Below, in pieces: positions 49,605 through 60,398 of a DNA stretch of 64,000 nt (its first letter is position 1; each line of letters begins with the position of its first letter). Location: the NCBI RefSeq assembly GCF_030272615.1, contig NC_081406.1, positions 144,806,091-144,870,090 on the forward strand, in the 5' to 3' direction. Source of the DNA: Cryptomeria japonica. Lineage: Eukaryota > Streptophyta > Pinopsida > Cupressales > Cupressaceae. The notes beneath the pieces are model-generated. The model was not told where the DNA came from, ran no database searches, and saw only the letters and a list, made by a program, of their open reading frames with translations. Both the position numbers and the translations under genes were made by a program.

Positions 49605-50604
49605 AAATCATTCTGAAAATCAAATCATTGGAAATAAGAACAAGGGAGTTATGACTAGAAGGAAACTGGCTAATGAAGAGGTATGTCTTATTTCTAAAAT
49701 TGAATTGACAACTGTTATTGAAGCTTGTAAGGATAAACATTGGTTAAAGGCTATAGAAGATGAATTAGATCAGATAGAGAAGAATGAAACTTGGACTTTA
49801 GTTCTTCGTCCTAAAAATAGGAATGTTATTGGAACTAAATGGGTTTTTAGGAATAAACTAAATGGGGATGGTTAAGTTGTAAGAAACAAGGCTAGATTGG
49901 TTTGTAAAGGATATTCTCAAATGGAAGGAATTGATTATGGTGAGACATTTGCACCTGTAGCTAGAATTGAAGTTGTTAGACTATTTCTTGCCTATGCAAC
50001 TTATAAGAACTATAAGGTTTATCAAATGGATGTTAAATGTGCATTTTTGAATGGTGAGCTTGAGGAAGAAGTATACATTGAGTGGCCTGATGGATTTTCA
50101 CTGACAGATGATAAAGATATGGTTTGCAAATTGAAGAAAGCTTTATATGGTTTGAAACAAGCTCCTAGAGCTTGGTATGCAAGGTTGGATAAATATCTTT
50201 TGAAGCTTGGTTTTACTAAAGGTAGTACTGATAGTAATTTATATTATAAGATCACTAATGATGATATTATGATTATTGAAGTATTTGTTGATGATATCAT
50301 TTTTGGAGGAGAAGATAAATTGTGCATGTAATTTGCTAACAACATGAAGAATGAATTTGAAATGTCCATGATTGGTGAGATAAAAAATTTCTTAGGTTTG
50401 CAGATTACTCAAATTGACAAAGGTATTTTTATCTGTCAAACTAAGTATCTGAGGGAATTGTTGAAGATTTTTGGTATGGATAATTCTAAATTGATAAGTA
50501 CTTCTATGGTGATAAGTGAGAAATTATCTATCAAGGATACTTCTACACTGATAAATCCAACAAGATATAAATATATGATTCGTGGTCTGTTATATCTAGC
50601 TTAG
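49605..50604 (+). pseudogene. E reverse transcriptase
   Basis: GNKNKGVMTRRKLANEEVC, NVIGTKWVFRNKLNGDG, stop at 49873-49875, then [66 protein letters not shown], a stop near 50329, FEMSMIGEIKNFLGLQITQ. The frame is kept to 50604. Catalytic Asp pair present. Closest to B in this window. Confidence 0.9.
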
Positions 50605-51244
50605 ACTATTTATATAACAAGATATTATGAATGCAGTAAGTATTGTTTCAAGATATCAAAGTAATCCTAAAGAAAATCATGAGTGTGCAGTAAAGAGAAT
50701 ATTTCAGTATTTTCAAGGAACAACAAAAAATGGCCTATGGTATTCCAAAAATGAAGATTTCACTTTATGTGCATATACTGACTCAGATTGGGCAAGTGAT
50801 ATTGATGAAAGGAAGAGAACTTCTGGTGGAGCTTTCTTTCTTGGAAATAAACTGGTTTCATGGATCAGCAAAAAACAATCATGCATTTATTTATCTACTG
50901 CAGAAGCTGAGTATGTTGCAGCAACAACTAATTGCACTCAAGTCTTGTGGATGAAGCAAATGTTGAAGGATATCAAGGTAAATTGTAGTGAACTGGTAGT
51001 TATCTACTGTAATAACTCTGCAGCTATTGAAATGTCTAAAAATTCGGTATTTCACTCTAAGACTAAGCATATATCAATAAATTACAACTTTTTGAAGGAC
51101 AGGGTAGAAGAAAAGGAAGTCAAATTGGTTTATGTGAACACTAAAGACCAAATTGCAGACATATTCACTAAACCACTATCTAAGGAATCATTTGGGTATT
51201 TGAGAGACAGGTTAGGGGTTTCCGCCCCTCTGGTAGAGACTTGA
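50605..51244 (+). pseudogene. E RNase H
   Basis: A frameshift at the start, then MNAVSIVSRYQSNPKENHE, GLWYSKNEDFTLCAYTDSDW (catalytic D), SGGAFFLGNKLVSWISKKQS, STAEAEYVAATTNCTQVLW (catalytic E), YCNNSAAIEM (usually YCDN; the Asp is now Asn) and ADIFTKPLSKESFGYLRDRL. Stop at 51242-51244. Likely inactive. Confidence 0.88.
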
Positions 51245-51406
51245 TTGATGCAGTTTTGTCATCAGTCCAACATGCATTATCAAAAATATTATTCATTCTG
51301 GCACTGATGAATGGTGCTACTACTCAAGGGGAGTAGTCAACTTTGAGGTTTACATTATTGCTTTGATATTTTTGTCATATTTCTGGCATTGATGTCAAAG
51401 GGGGAG
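51245..51406 (+). other. E 3' untranslated region
   Basis: Purine tracts AAGGGGAGTAG (51328) and CAAAGGGGGAGAG (51397) precede the duplicated block that follows. Confidence 0.65.
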
Positions 51407-51784
51407 AGATATTGATATGAAAATAAAGAAAAAGGAGTTGTATACATTAGGGGGAGAGATTTATTCAGAACTTTACAGAGATATCATTCACATAGATTGT
51501 TGGTTGTCTTCCATAGGGGGAGACTTGTTTGGCACTTCTTGGTACTTAGATATTTTTCACATCTAGTGTTGCCATAAATGCCAAAGAGGGAGATAAGATA
51601 TTGATGTGAAAATAAAGAAAAAGGAGTTGTATACATTAGGGGGAGAGATTTATTCACAACTTAACAAAGATATCATTCACACAGGTTGTTGGTTGTCTTC
51701 CATAGGGGGAGACTTGTTTGGCACTTCTTGGTACTTAGATGTTTTTCACATCTAGTGTTGCCATCAATGCCAAAGGGGGAGATT
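51407..51784 (+). repeat. E 189-bp tandem duplication carrying polypurine tracts
   Basis: Two units of 189 bp (starts 51407 and 51596), each with AGGGGGAGAG, TAGGGGGAGAC and a CCAAAG(A/G)GGGAGA tract preceded by TGCCAT(A/C)AATGCC. The second unit's last tract adjoins the LTR. Units differ at only a few positions. Confidence 0.9.
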
Positions 51785-53064
51785 GTTGGCATTATGGATG
51801 AATTGATTATGTGTTGCATTTATTTTTTGTCATTGATGTCAACACTAGCTGTTATGGATGGTTACTGACAAACAGGTTTTGGTTACTGGTAGAAGATCTA
51901 GTGTTACCGACAGAAGAGATTATCTATTGGACACTTCTGACATGTTTGGATCTATGGAATGTGACTAGTTACATGTGATACGTGCTTCTGGAGCATGTTT
52001 TGGTCAGTTGGTATTGGCTTGGTATTGGATACTACATACACTCTTGTAAACTCTTATCGACATTGGTTTAAGGCTTTACCGACAGAGCTTTCACTAAAGA
52101 ATTGTGATAGGATGCATAAGTGTTGTCAGTGTGGCTTCTAGATGGATTTCAGGATGTTGAAGATGTTCTTTGATCAGGCTTCAACTGCTTGAAGATATTG
52201 CTTTGGTGTGGTGAACCCAGAATAGGTCTTGTACCTATCTAGGTTATGGATTGATATCATGATAACATGTACTCTATACATTACTGGGATGTTTCAGGAG
52301 TACTTATGGATTTTTTATTGTTATTTTGGTCTTAAGACGACATGGCATATCATTGTAATATGGAATTATGTAATGATCTTATTGTAATATCTTTTAGGTG
52401 GCCAACCTAATTGGTTTAGGTCTTAGGGTTGGTATAAATGAATGTAAGATCTCATTGTAGATCATGGTGTGGAAATAAAAGGTGTATCATGGTTATGAAT
52501 TGTAATATCATATGTGAAGGATTAGGTTGATCATAGGTGATCGAATTGGGATTAAGGAAGAGGTCAAAGGCCTCCGGTATTGAGCTTAACCGGGACTGTA
52601 ATCAGGCATGGTAGATGCTATCTCTAGAAGTTCACTTTATTGGATTGTTGTCCATTTATCTTGAGGTGGTTTTAATCTCTATAGTCAATGAGACTCTTTT
52701 GTAATGAGAAGTACGCTATAGGAAATGTACCTTACTGCATGTGCAGGCCCCTCATTGTATCACATACTTTCTACAGAAGTATCATCTGATTGTGGGTAGG
52801 CTTCCCACTGTGGTTTTTCCTTTTCTGGGTTTTCCACGTACAAATCATGGTGTTATGTGGTATGGTTTCTTTGCATTAATTATCTGTTTAATTGTTGAGT
52901 TACATTATTTACCAGTATCTGTGTCTACCGACATCTATTTTTGCTTTACCGGTATTTGAATGTTTATGTGCTCCGGTTTAAGGTTGTATTGTGGATTAAA
53001 TGTTATAATTGTTAACAACTAATTCCCCCCCCCCCCCCCTCAGTTGTTCACTGGTTATCCTAAT
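51784..53064 (+). repeat. E 3' LTR
   Basis: Starts TGTTGGCATTATGG after the polypurine tract. Hairpin region 52790-52855, 14-base C-tract at about 53026-53039, then CTCAGTTG...TATCCTAA; the terminal CA is eroded at the D junction. Segment CTGCATGTGCAGGC (52736) recalls the LTRs of B and C. Confidence 0.85.
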
Positions 53065-54821
53065 AGAATGATCATACATTTGAATTGTTGTGAGCCAATA
53101 ACTCTCACATATAGTATAATCAAGAATGATGTCTCTTTCTGATGCAACCACACACTCTCTTCTATATTGAATACCTTCAATATAATATATTTATAGTGCT
53201 TTCTATTTGTAAACTGAAACATAACTGCAACCAATCCCAAATCTTGTTACTCAAACAAAATATACAAAAATATGTCTTTGAAACATCTTCACAAATAATA
53301 TAACTTCTTTGTAAAAAAATGTTCTCAAATTCCTTTAACAAATAATAATAATCATCTTGGAATGCCAATAAAGAATGTGAATGTAGCCAATTGAAAGTCA
53401 TACCCATACTAGGATTAATAAATGCTTGAAAAGGTAACACAATCATGAACATGATATAACCAAAAATCTTTATACCCGAGTTGGCAACTCAACTCTAAAA
53501 CCAAACCGTACACGGGTAAGAAGGACATGACCTCAACAAGAATAAAGTACCCAAACTAGAGTTAGGACTAAAATGATGGTACATATCATGTATGATACAA
53601 GATATGAAATAAAGATAGACAAAACTCTTAACTTCACAAGTGAAACCCGTACGAGGGTTTATACAAACCGTTTTCCACAAACTCAATAAAAAGTTATAAC
53701 CCTTTTCTTCATAACTGTTACAATATAATATACACAATTACAAGGGTTTAGGATACTCAACCAAGGATTACAAACTTGTTAAAGTAGAAACATAATTACA
53801 AAGAGACCCCTACTAAAACATCAAACCAACCCTATCTTTTCTTTTCAAAATAAAGCAGGTTTTACGGTAACGAAAACACATGTTTACCAAATCCAAACTG
53901 AAGAACAAAACATGTCACTGCCACTTGATTTCTTGCCCAATCAAACATAAAACCACCATCATATTCTCCTTAATGGTTGAAAGATGCATGAAACCCTAAC
54001 CATTCTATGTGCTCTAGCTTGAGGGCTCTTTCAAAAATGAAACTTACAAAATGAACAATGATATACGCTCAGGTCTTTTGTTTTGTCTTTTTATGTAATA
54101 TTCCTTTCAAAAACATGTTCCCATGATAGGATTTATTTCCCTCTTTTATTATTATGCCTTAGCAAATGCTAATGTTCGATCCCCATGACAATGCCTTTTC
54201 CTTTTATGACTTTGTCATTAAACTCTTCACTTTTAATGTCTTGTGCTGATTGAAAATGGATTAAGATGGGATCGTTTAACCTTTGGTCTTAAAACCAAAC
54301 TTTCACTTATGTTTATATTCTAATATATGACCAAATGCATATTGATGAATAATTTGGATTTGCATACTCAATATTATTTTTGTTCCCATATAAGTCTTGT
54401 GCACCTTTGGACCATTAACAACTTTATCACAATTGTAACAAATAGGTACTCAATGAATTTTCATAGTGTTAACAAGTCATTTAGCACTCATTTAAAAACA
54501 ATTACCAATAAAGTATTAGTCATCACAAGGATCATAAAAAAATAAGTAATGAAAACAAATAACCATCAAATAATATCACCTCTCTACCTTTGTATTCATC
54601 AATGTATCAAAGCTCATGTCAAGGCGACCTAGAAAGATGTGCTATAATGATACATATACATCATACGAGATCAACCAAAGTGTTAGGAATCTAAAGATGA
54701 ACAAACTGTCACAATATAAAGATAATCAAGCAACCAGAAGAAAATGCCAAGGAATCTCAAAATGAATACCAATATCCTTGACATCAATGCCAAAACCAAT
54801 GTCAAAGGGGTCAACACCATA

Positions 54822-55296
54822 TTCATTACATCCCTCTAAAACTATTTGGAAAAATTATTGAAATTCCTTTCCTTTTTTTTAGAGACTACTGTAAGGTCAT
54901 ATAGGTAGACCATGATGATTTTATTCTTCAAGTCAAAAAAAGAAAGGCATGTATCTCTTTAAAATGTGGCCCCTAGATTGGTGAGGTCAAAAGGCATTTT
55001 GTTGTACATAAATTTGACCTAAGGAGTAACAAAGTTTATTTTATGATGGTCCTCCTCTACCACACACATTTTATTAAATCACGAGAAACTATTGAGAATG
55101 GACCTCATTTTAGAACCAGAGACTATCTCTAAAACATGATTCACAATTGGCAAAGGGTAGTTATCTTTCAAAGAATCTTGATTCAAATTCATAAAATCAA
55201 TGCATATCTTGGTTTGTGCATTCTTTTTGCACATGGGGACAATGTTAGAAACCCAAGTAGAAAGATACAAAGGGTAGATAATACTTGCCTTGAGAA
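54822..55296 (-). pseudogene. T2 reverse transcriptase core
   Basis: Minus-strand segments in order: ASIIYPLYLSTWVSNIVPM, ICIDFMNLNQDSLKDNYPLP, SILNSFS, then further frames with MPFDLTNLGATF and a decayed catalytic box YLYDLTVVSKK (usually Y.DD). These are the fingers and palm of a Tat-type RT (KAGFIYPV..STWVSNIVPV...CIDFR.LN). The first catalytic Asp of the YxDD box is replaced by Tyr, and several frame changes occur, so it is inactive. Confidence 0.85.
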
Positions 55297-55330
55297 TGTT
55301 GGCAAATGCACACTCCAATGAGATATTGTA

Positions 55331-56095
55331 TTCTTCACCGGTATCTTCACCTTCTCCTAGAATAACAAGATAGTAACAACAAGCAGTAAGGCCAGCAAAT
55401 AAATTAACTCCTAAGAAGAAGACCATAGCTCCTATTGATAAATTACTAGATGAAATTACTGAGGATGGTAAATTGAAAAATATCAGCAAAATGTATAACA
55501 CATTATCAGATGATGACAGAGATAAAGTAGAGAACAATGTAATATTGCACTTAGATATTTTTAAGAAATTTTCGATGCAAGTTGTTGATGAAATACCGAC
55601 AGATCTCTACAATAGACTTGAAGCTAGGAGAGTAGGTATTATTGAACTTGATAAGAAAATAAAAATTGAAAAATTACTTGTTGTACATCCTATCAACTCA
55701 CCTAATGAGATAGATAAATTGATCTCAAAGGCTAACAACAAGCTGACAACTTCATTAATTCATCTGAACCATTATCAGTTTTTGAGTAGAAAACAACAAG
55801 TTTTGAGGAGGAACTTCTAAAATTGGAAAGAGAAAAGGAAAGTATAAAAGGAAAGGCAAAAGATCTAAAATGGAAACTTAGTCCAAGATTGGACTACCTT
55901 GCCTCCCTAAGAAAAGAGATATCTGAGGCTCTAATTCAAAGACATAAAACACCGTAACAACAAATGCAACAACTCACCGGTATAATTTAGAGGACTGAGG
56001 CTGCATTAAAGGATAGTGAATGATTTACTGAGAGCCTAAATCTGGTATTGGCAGACCTTTTTCAGATTGTAACCAACCGGTTACAAGGATAAAGC
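55331..56095 (+). pseudogene. C2 ORF2 remnant, C-terminal half
   Basis: Open 55473-55820 with KMYNTLSDDDRDKVENNV, DLYNRLEARRVGIIELDK and KIEKLLVVHPINSP. This aligns with the middle of G ORF2 and the start of A ORF2. After a frame change the coiled coil LLKLEREKESIKGKAKDL follows, then RLDYLASLRKEISEALIQ and LADLFQIVTNRLQG, near-identical to C1. Stops near 55957, 55987 and 56021. It supplies the ORF2 middle that C1 has replaced by its Thr/Glu-rich stretch or lost. Confidence 0.75.
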
Positions 56096-56318
56096 TGGAA
56101 ACCACACTCAATTGACACTTTGACAACCTTTGTCATTGATGCCAAAGGGGGAGTAGTGGTATGAGAAAAATAATTAGCAAATGGCTCATTAGCTCAAGGG
56201 GAGCACATATTTTTTTTGGGTACACAATTTTTGGTAAGACAATTCTGGCAGATTCTTTTTTATGACACTTTTTGGATTTTTCTCATGAGTGTTGCCATCA
56301 ATGCCAAAAGGGGGAGAT
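56096..56318 (+). other. C2 3' untranslated region with polypurine tracts
   Basis: CAAAGGGGGAGTAG (56147), CAAGGGGAGCAC (56196) and AAAAGGGGGAGATTG at the LTR edge. Same layout as C1. Confidence 0.8.
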
Positions 56319-57104
56319 TGTTGGCAAATGCACACTCCAATGAGATATTGTAGGTGATTGAAGGTTTTGTCATTGATGGCAACCTTGCAATCATATGATA
56401 CCGACAAGACAATATATTGGCACCAGCAATGACAGACTTTACACCGGTACATAGAACACCAACAGTAAAAGGAAGTATACCGACACCCAGGCCGATAAGA
56501 ATTTTGTTTATAATGTATTTTGTAATTAATTGTAAAATCATTGTAAGCCGACTTGGCAAGTTGTAAAATGACTCATATATGTATGAGATCATTATAGAAC
56601 ATTTTGTAAGCAAGAAGATAGGTGAAATAAGGCAGACCTATTATGCGAATTATAGGTTAAGGGTTTATGTATGAAACAGAGCTAAAACCGGTACTAGATC
56701 TGGCATAGTAGATGCTATTTTGAAATAGTACAAGACATAGGATTTGCATAATCCATTTTTTAATTCAATGAGACTTCCCATTTTTATAATTGAGCAGTGA
56801 GCTCTAGGCACTTGGCCTTTCTGCATGTGCAGGTCCCTATTGTAGCAGTAATATTCTCTTATTGGCCAGTAAGTGAATATTGTGGGTCACAAATCCCACC
56901 GAGTTTTTTCCCACACCGGGTTTCCTCGTTAAACTACTGTGTTATGGTGTGATTTTCATGTGGTTGTTATCTTTGTTTATTGCATTACTTTTTGTTTATC
57001 GGTATATAGTATTGATATGCTTTGCATGTTTTAAGTTAAGAAAATTATATAACCGGTTAGATACTGATTCACCCCCCCTCTCAGTATCTTTGGGAATCCT
57101 AACA
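56319..57104 (+). repeat. C2 3' LTR
   Basis: TGTTGGCAAATGCAC...GGAATCCTAACA, 786 bp. Shares GTGAGCTCTAGGCACTTGGCC (56798) with C1, hairpin region 56880-56945 and CCCCCCCTCTCAGTATC. More diverged from the C1 LTRs than those are from each other. Confidence 0.92.
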
Positions 57105-57358
57105 GAGAATTTATATATATGGTGGAATATGAAATCGACAACCTTAGGATTGCAAGCACACTGCTTTTGTCTAAAAGGTGAAGTTCCTTGCTTCAAAGGA
57201 ATATGGTGTTATATTTTTTCCCTTCATAAAATTATTCAATTCATCATATCACCATACAAAAAAATATTTACATTTGATTACTAATAAAATCAAGTTTTAT
57301 GTTTTGAAGGAGAGTAGCACCTCCCTTTTTAGAATATCTTCAAGTCATCTATAGTTCC
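57105..57358 (-). pseudogene. T2 reverse transcriptase, N-terminal piece
   Basis: Minus strand reads IPLKQGTSPFRQKQCACNP followed by KVVDFIFHHIYKFS, the entry to gypsy RT (PL..GTKPIRQK.R..NP). Upstream a broken frame has a WSYDDM-like segment (usual WSY.DMPG). It joins the RT core at the GAGAA duplication of element C2. Confidence 0.8.
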
Positions 57359-58414
57359 TGTTAGGTCCCAGATACAACTGAGAGGGGGGCTGTGAATCAG
57401 TTGTATAATAAATTCAAACCAAAAACCAATTACCCAACTAAATGCTTAATACCGGTAAACTAGTTAAGTATGCTGGTAAACAGTGTTAACAGTAAATTGC
57501 TATACTGGTAAGGATTAATGCATGAAACATAAACATAAAGTCATCCACAACACATAACACCAATATTTGTATGTGGAAACCCTGTAAGGGGAAAAACCAC
57601 AGTGGGAAACCTTACCCACAATCAGATGATACTACTGCAGATAGTAAGTGTACATAAATGGGGTCTGCACATGCAGAAAGGCCAACAACCTAGAGCTCAC
57701 TGCTCAATCACAAAATGGGAGTCACATTGACTATAGTTGGATGGTTAAATCCAATAAGAATGTACTGCACAAAATAGCATCTTCATATGCTGGATTCAAT
57801 ACCAGTGTAATGCTGACATGCTTATACAAAAACCTAGCTTCACCTTCAAATGATGTCTTCGTGTATACCTCTACTTGATCTCACATATACCTTCACTCAA
57901 TTCTTTTTTGCATTCCACACTTGATCTTACAAATAATTACATTTATACCATACCCTAAGACCAATTTTAGTAGGTCGGCTCTACAAGATATTACAATAAA
58001 ATCATTTTACAAACAATATAATATCCGATGCAATAATAGATTAAACATGTCGACTTAATGCATTTACATCAATAATAAATCATCTTCATAGTGTGCCATG
58101 CTGATCTGGAAAAGATAAACCTGTCTGTGTAACCCTAGATTACCTGGACCTATTTGCCGGTAAAAGCAAATATGCAAATATGAATATACCAATAATTGAT
58201 TCTTCAAAACAAAGTGTCCACACGATGTCTTCGACATTACTAAGTGTCTTCCATATCATTCCAAATACCGGTGAACATTATACCCTGCCAGTGAACCATA
58301 TACCAGTAACTGTGCAATAGTTACTCGCTTGCCGGTGAATGTTGTTGGATCTCCAAAGTGCTTGTTTTCAGTAGGTGTTGACATCAATGACAAAACCATA
58401 CCAAAATACCAACA
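57359..58414 (-). repeat. Solo LTR of family B in T2
   Basis: TGTTAGGTCCCAG...ATACCAACA with perfect duplication GTTCC (57354-57358 and 58415-58419). Collinear with both LTRs of element B over its whole length. One LTR with an intact duplication means recombination removed the body. The T2 frame (VNIGT.DD to WSYDD) joins across it. Confidence 0.93.
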
Positions 58415-60398
58415 GTTCCAATGTTGACCTTTTCAAATTTAGTTGAGCTATTAATTACTTTTTTGATCTTCATTTTAACATATTTTTTACTCCTATCAAA
58501 TATATCCTCTAGAGAAACCAAGCCCTTGGGAATTTTATTACCTTTAAGCTAAATAATTTTTCCTTATACTTCCTTAAGAAAATTTGGATAAATTATTTGC
58601 ATTCATCAATAGTCCCCTCAAAATATGTGGCAGTAAATGCTTATGCATTTTCTAAAAATATGAAAATGTGCCTATCAATTTCAAAAGCTTTCCAATGGTT
58701 GACATTGTATGACACACTAGGGTGACAAAAAACCTCCACTTTATACACATCACCTTGAAAATCTGGATGAGATATCAATAATGATGCAAAAACTATGGTC
58801 TGCTATAGAACTATGATCTCCAGTAACAAATCCAATAGAAAACAAATCTAGAAATTCAATTATGTCCCATAACGTGTTTCTATAATGCTTCAATCTATCA
58901 TTTTAACTGCAAACACCTTTCAAATTTATTTAACGACTAGTTTTTCATCTCCCTAGCTCTAAGCATCTTGATTCTCTTTCCTTTAGCTATTGAGAATCCT
59001 AACAACAAGAATCTATACTCTATGATTTTGATAGTGTTCCCAAATTCCATCTTGAATGACAAGGGAAAATTTTCTCCATTGGAAAAAATCAACACCACAC
59101 ATGCTCTTAAATTTGAAGTTGAACAACTTTCATCAAACTACATTGTCCATATTTTTTATGAGATATCAAACCTAGGAGATATCAAAGGCACTTTTTTAGT
59201 TATGAAAACAAAATATAGTTTCCAAATCCTTATTCTTCATATAGGGTTTGTGACTTAGGGTCATAAAGTTTTCTTTGGGTTTGGGGTCAAGTCAAACTTT
59301 CTTTTTTCTTAACAAAATTAAAGAGTGAGACTAGTTGATTTGAATTTTACCCTTTAATAGTTGCAAAAAAAATGACTTATAAATATGTCATATCTTGCTA
59401 GGATTTGAGTCACTAGGATGGTCAAATTGACTCTTTTGTTGGGATATGCAACCAAGGAAATTTGAGCATCTTTAGTTTGGCTAACCAAATGTAATTGTTT
59501 AGAATCCACTAAATAACACTTTCTAAAGGTTTTAGTTAAAACAAACTGAAAGCTTTGGCAACTTGGGAAAGTATGACATTATTAGAGAGCCTTGGACTCT
59601 ATTATGTAGTTAGTCTATGTACAACTATGTGTAAAGAAACATAAAATGGGTTAGGTTTTATCATCTATATGTAAAGGGCCATGATATTTTATTATAGAGG
59701 GCAAACTGTACGAATGGTTTTTTAACATTTACTTATTTGACATTATATCAATTGCAAGTTTTTTAGATTTAGCGTATTACACCATCTAATCCAGTTCACT
59801 GGGGTTTAACTTCAAATATTGTGATAAATAGATCTAAATTATTAAGCTTTTGTAAAAATCAACAATATCAAAAGAATGACAAAAAAATTATTTAGAATTT
59901 GAAACATTTAGGAGAAGTTGAGTGCATGACATTTTTTGTTATTCCACTATTGTTGTTCCTCCTTTGGATCAATAATAATTCTTGCTCAATAATATTTTCT
60001 GGAATATTGTGCACATCCTTATGAGGTGAGAACTATACATGAGTGATAATTCAAAGAAACATATGCATCATCTCCTCTTTCGAGAATCTTATTCATATTA
60101 AAATAGCTAACAATAGAGTCACCATATTAACTAGTAATTTCTTCTTTATTTGGCTCTTCTTTAATGATTTATTTGCTAGCAGTTATTTGAATATATTGGT
60201 TCATTTCTAGACAACTAGCATCATAATGTTTTGTAGTAAGATGAAAATTACAAATATTGTTTCTTCCTTATATTGATGGTCCTTATATGGCAAGCTTCTA
60301 CATGGAAAGGAGAAAAATAGTCATTTTTCTATTATTACCATGTGGGACATACCCATTTCCAGGTACATCTTGATGATACGATGAAAGAATAAGGATCC
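58415..60398 (-). pseudogene. T2 gag end, protease region and RT linker, decayed
   Basis: Minus strand at 60252-60211 encodes CNFHLTTKHYDASC, the C-x2-H-x4-H-x4-C zinc knuckle typical of Tat gag. Near 58560-58420 lie IPKGLVSLEDIFD and FEKVNIGTIDD, the conserved linker before RT. In between (about 58750-60150) a protease is expected but no clean motif was seen. Many stops and frame changes; the oldest element in this nest. The short + strand ORF at 58968-59258 is a shadow. Confidence 0.6.

Larger units (their letters stand above)
48934..53064 (+). mobile_element. E: 5'-truncated Sirevirus-like copia element in D's LTR
   Basis: Starts inside integrase and runs through RT, RNase H, repeated polypurine tracts and a 3' LTR. 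5' LTR, gag and protease are missing. No target duplication; about 520 bp of D's LTR are lost at the same spot, so a deletion took both. Confidence 0.85.
21096..54816 (-). mobile_element. D: giant-LTR, gag-only retrotransposon inserted in T2
   Basis: After removing nested insertions, two LTRs of about 2.5 kb enclose a 3.98-kb internal region (44733-48712) with a gag-like gene and no protease, integrase or RT. Flanks are CCACA (21091-21095) and CCATA (54817-54821), a 5-bp target duplication with one change inside T2 RT. Primer site: minus-strand TGGTATTATAGCC next to 48712, a decayed tRNA-iMet site. Non-autonomous by content; a large retrotransposon derivative or TR-GAG-like element. Confidence 0.8.
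48713..54816 (-). repeat. D 5' LTR (interrupted by E)
   Basis: Pieces 48713-48933 and 53065-54816; the right end reads GGGGTCAACA. Relative to the other LTR about 520 bp (matching 21333-21852) are missing exactly where element E sits, so E's arrival or a later deletion removed host sequence. The rest aligns closely with 34266-35758 (for example the AACAAATAGGTACT segment). Confidence 0.85.
55297..57104 (+). mobile_element. C2: internally deleted copy of the C family in T2
   Basis: Perfect target duplication GAGAA (55292-55296 and 57105-57109). Only the first 34 bases of the 5' LTR remain, joined directly to mid ORF2; primer site, Gag and ORF2 start are lost. The 3' LTR is complete. Confidence 0.88.
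20981..60398 (-). mobile_element. T2: Tat-lineage Ty3/gypsy element, minus strand, split by later insertions
   Basis: The fragments at 58415-60398 (gag end to RT linker), 57105-57358 (RT N-terminus), 54822-55296 (RT core) and 20981-21095 (RT C-terminus) form one protein order once the insertions between them are removed. Three junctions carry 5-bp duplications of the inserts (GTTCC, GAGAA, CCACA/CCATA). RNase H and integrase would lie left of 20981 but are not seen past L0. Everything from 21096 to 54816 is newer insertion. Confidence 0.8.

Noticed and set aside
59001-59258. 96-codon + strand ORF at 58968-59258 as a host gene
   Set aside because: Lies opposite the decayed T2 gag-pro region, no motif, low complexity.
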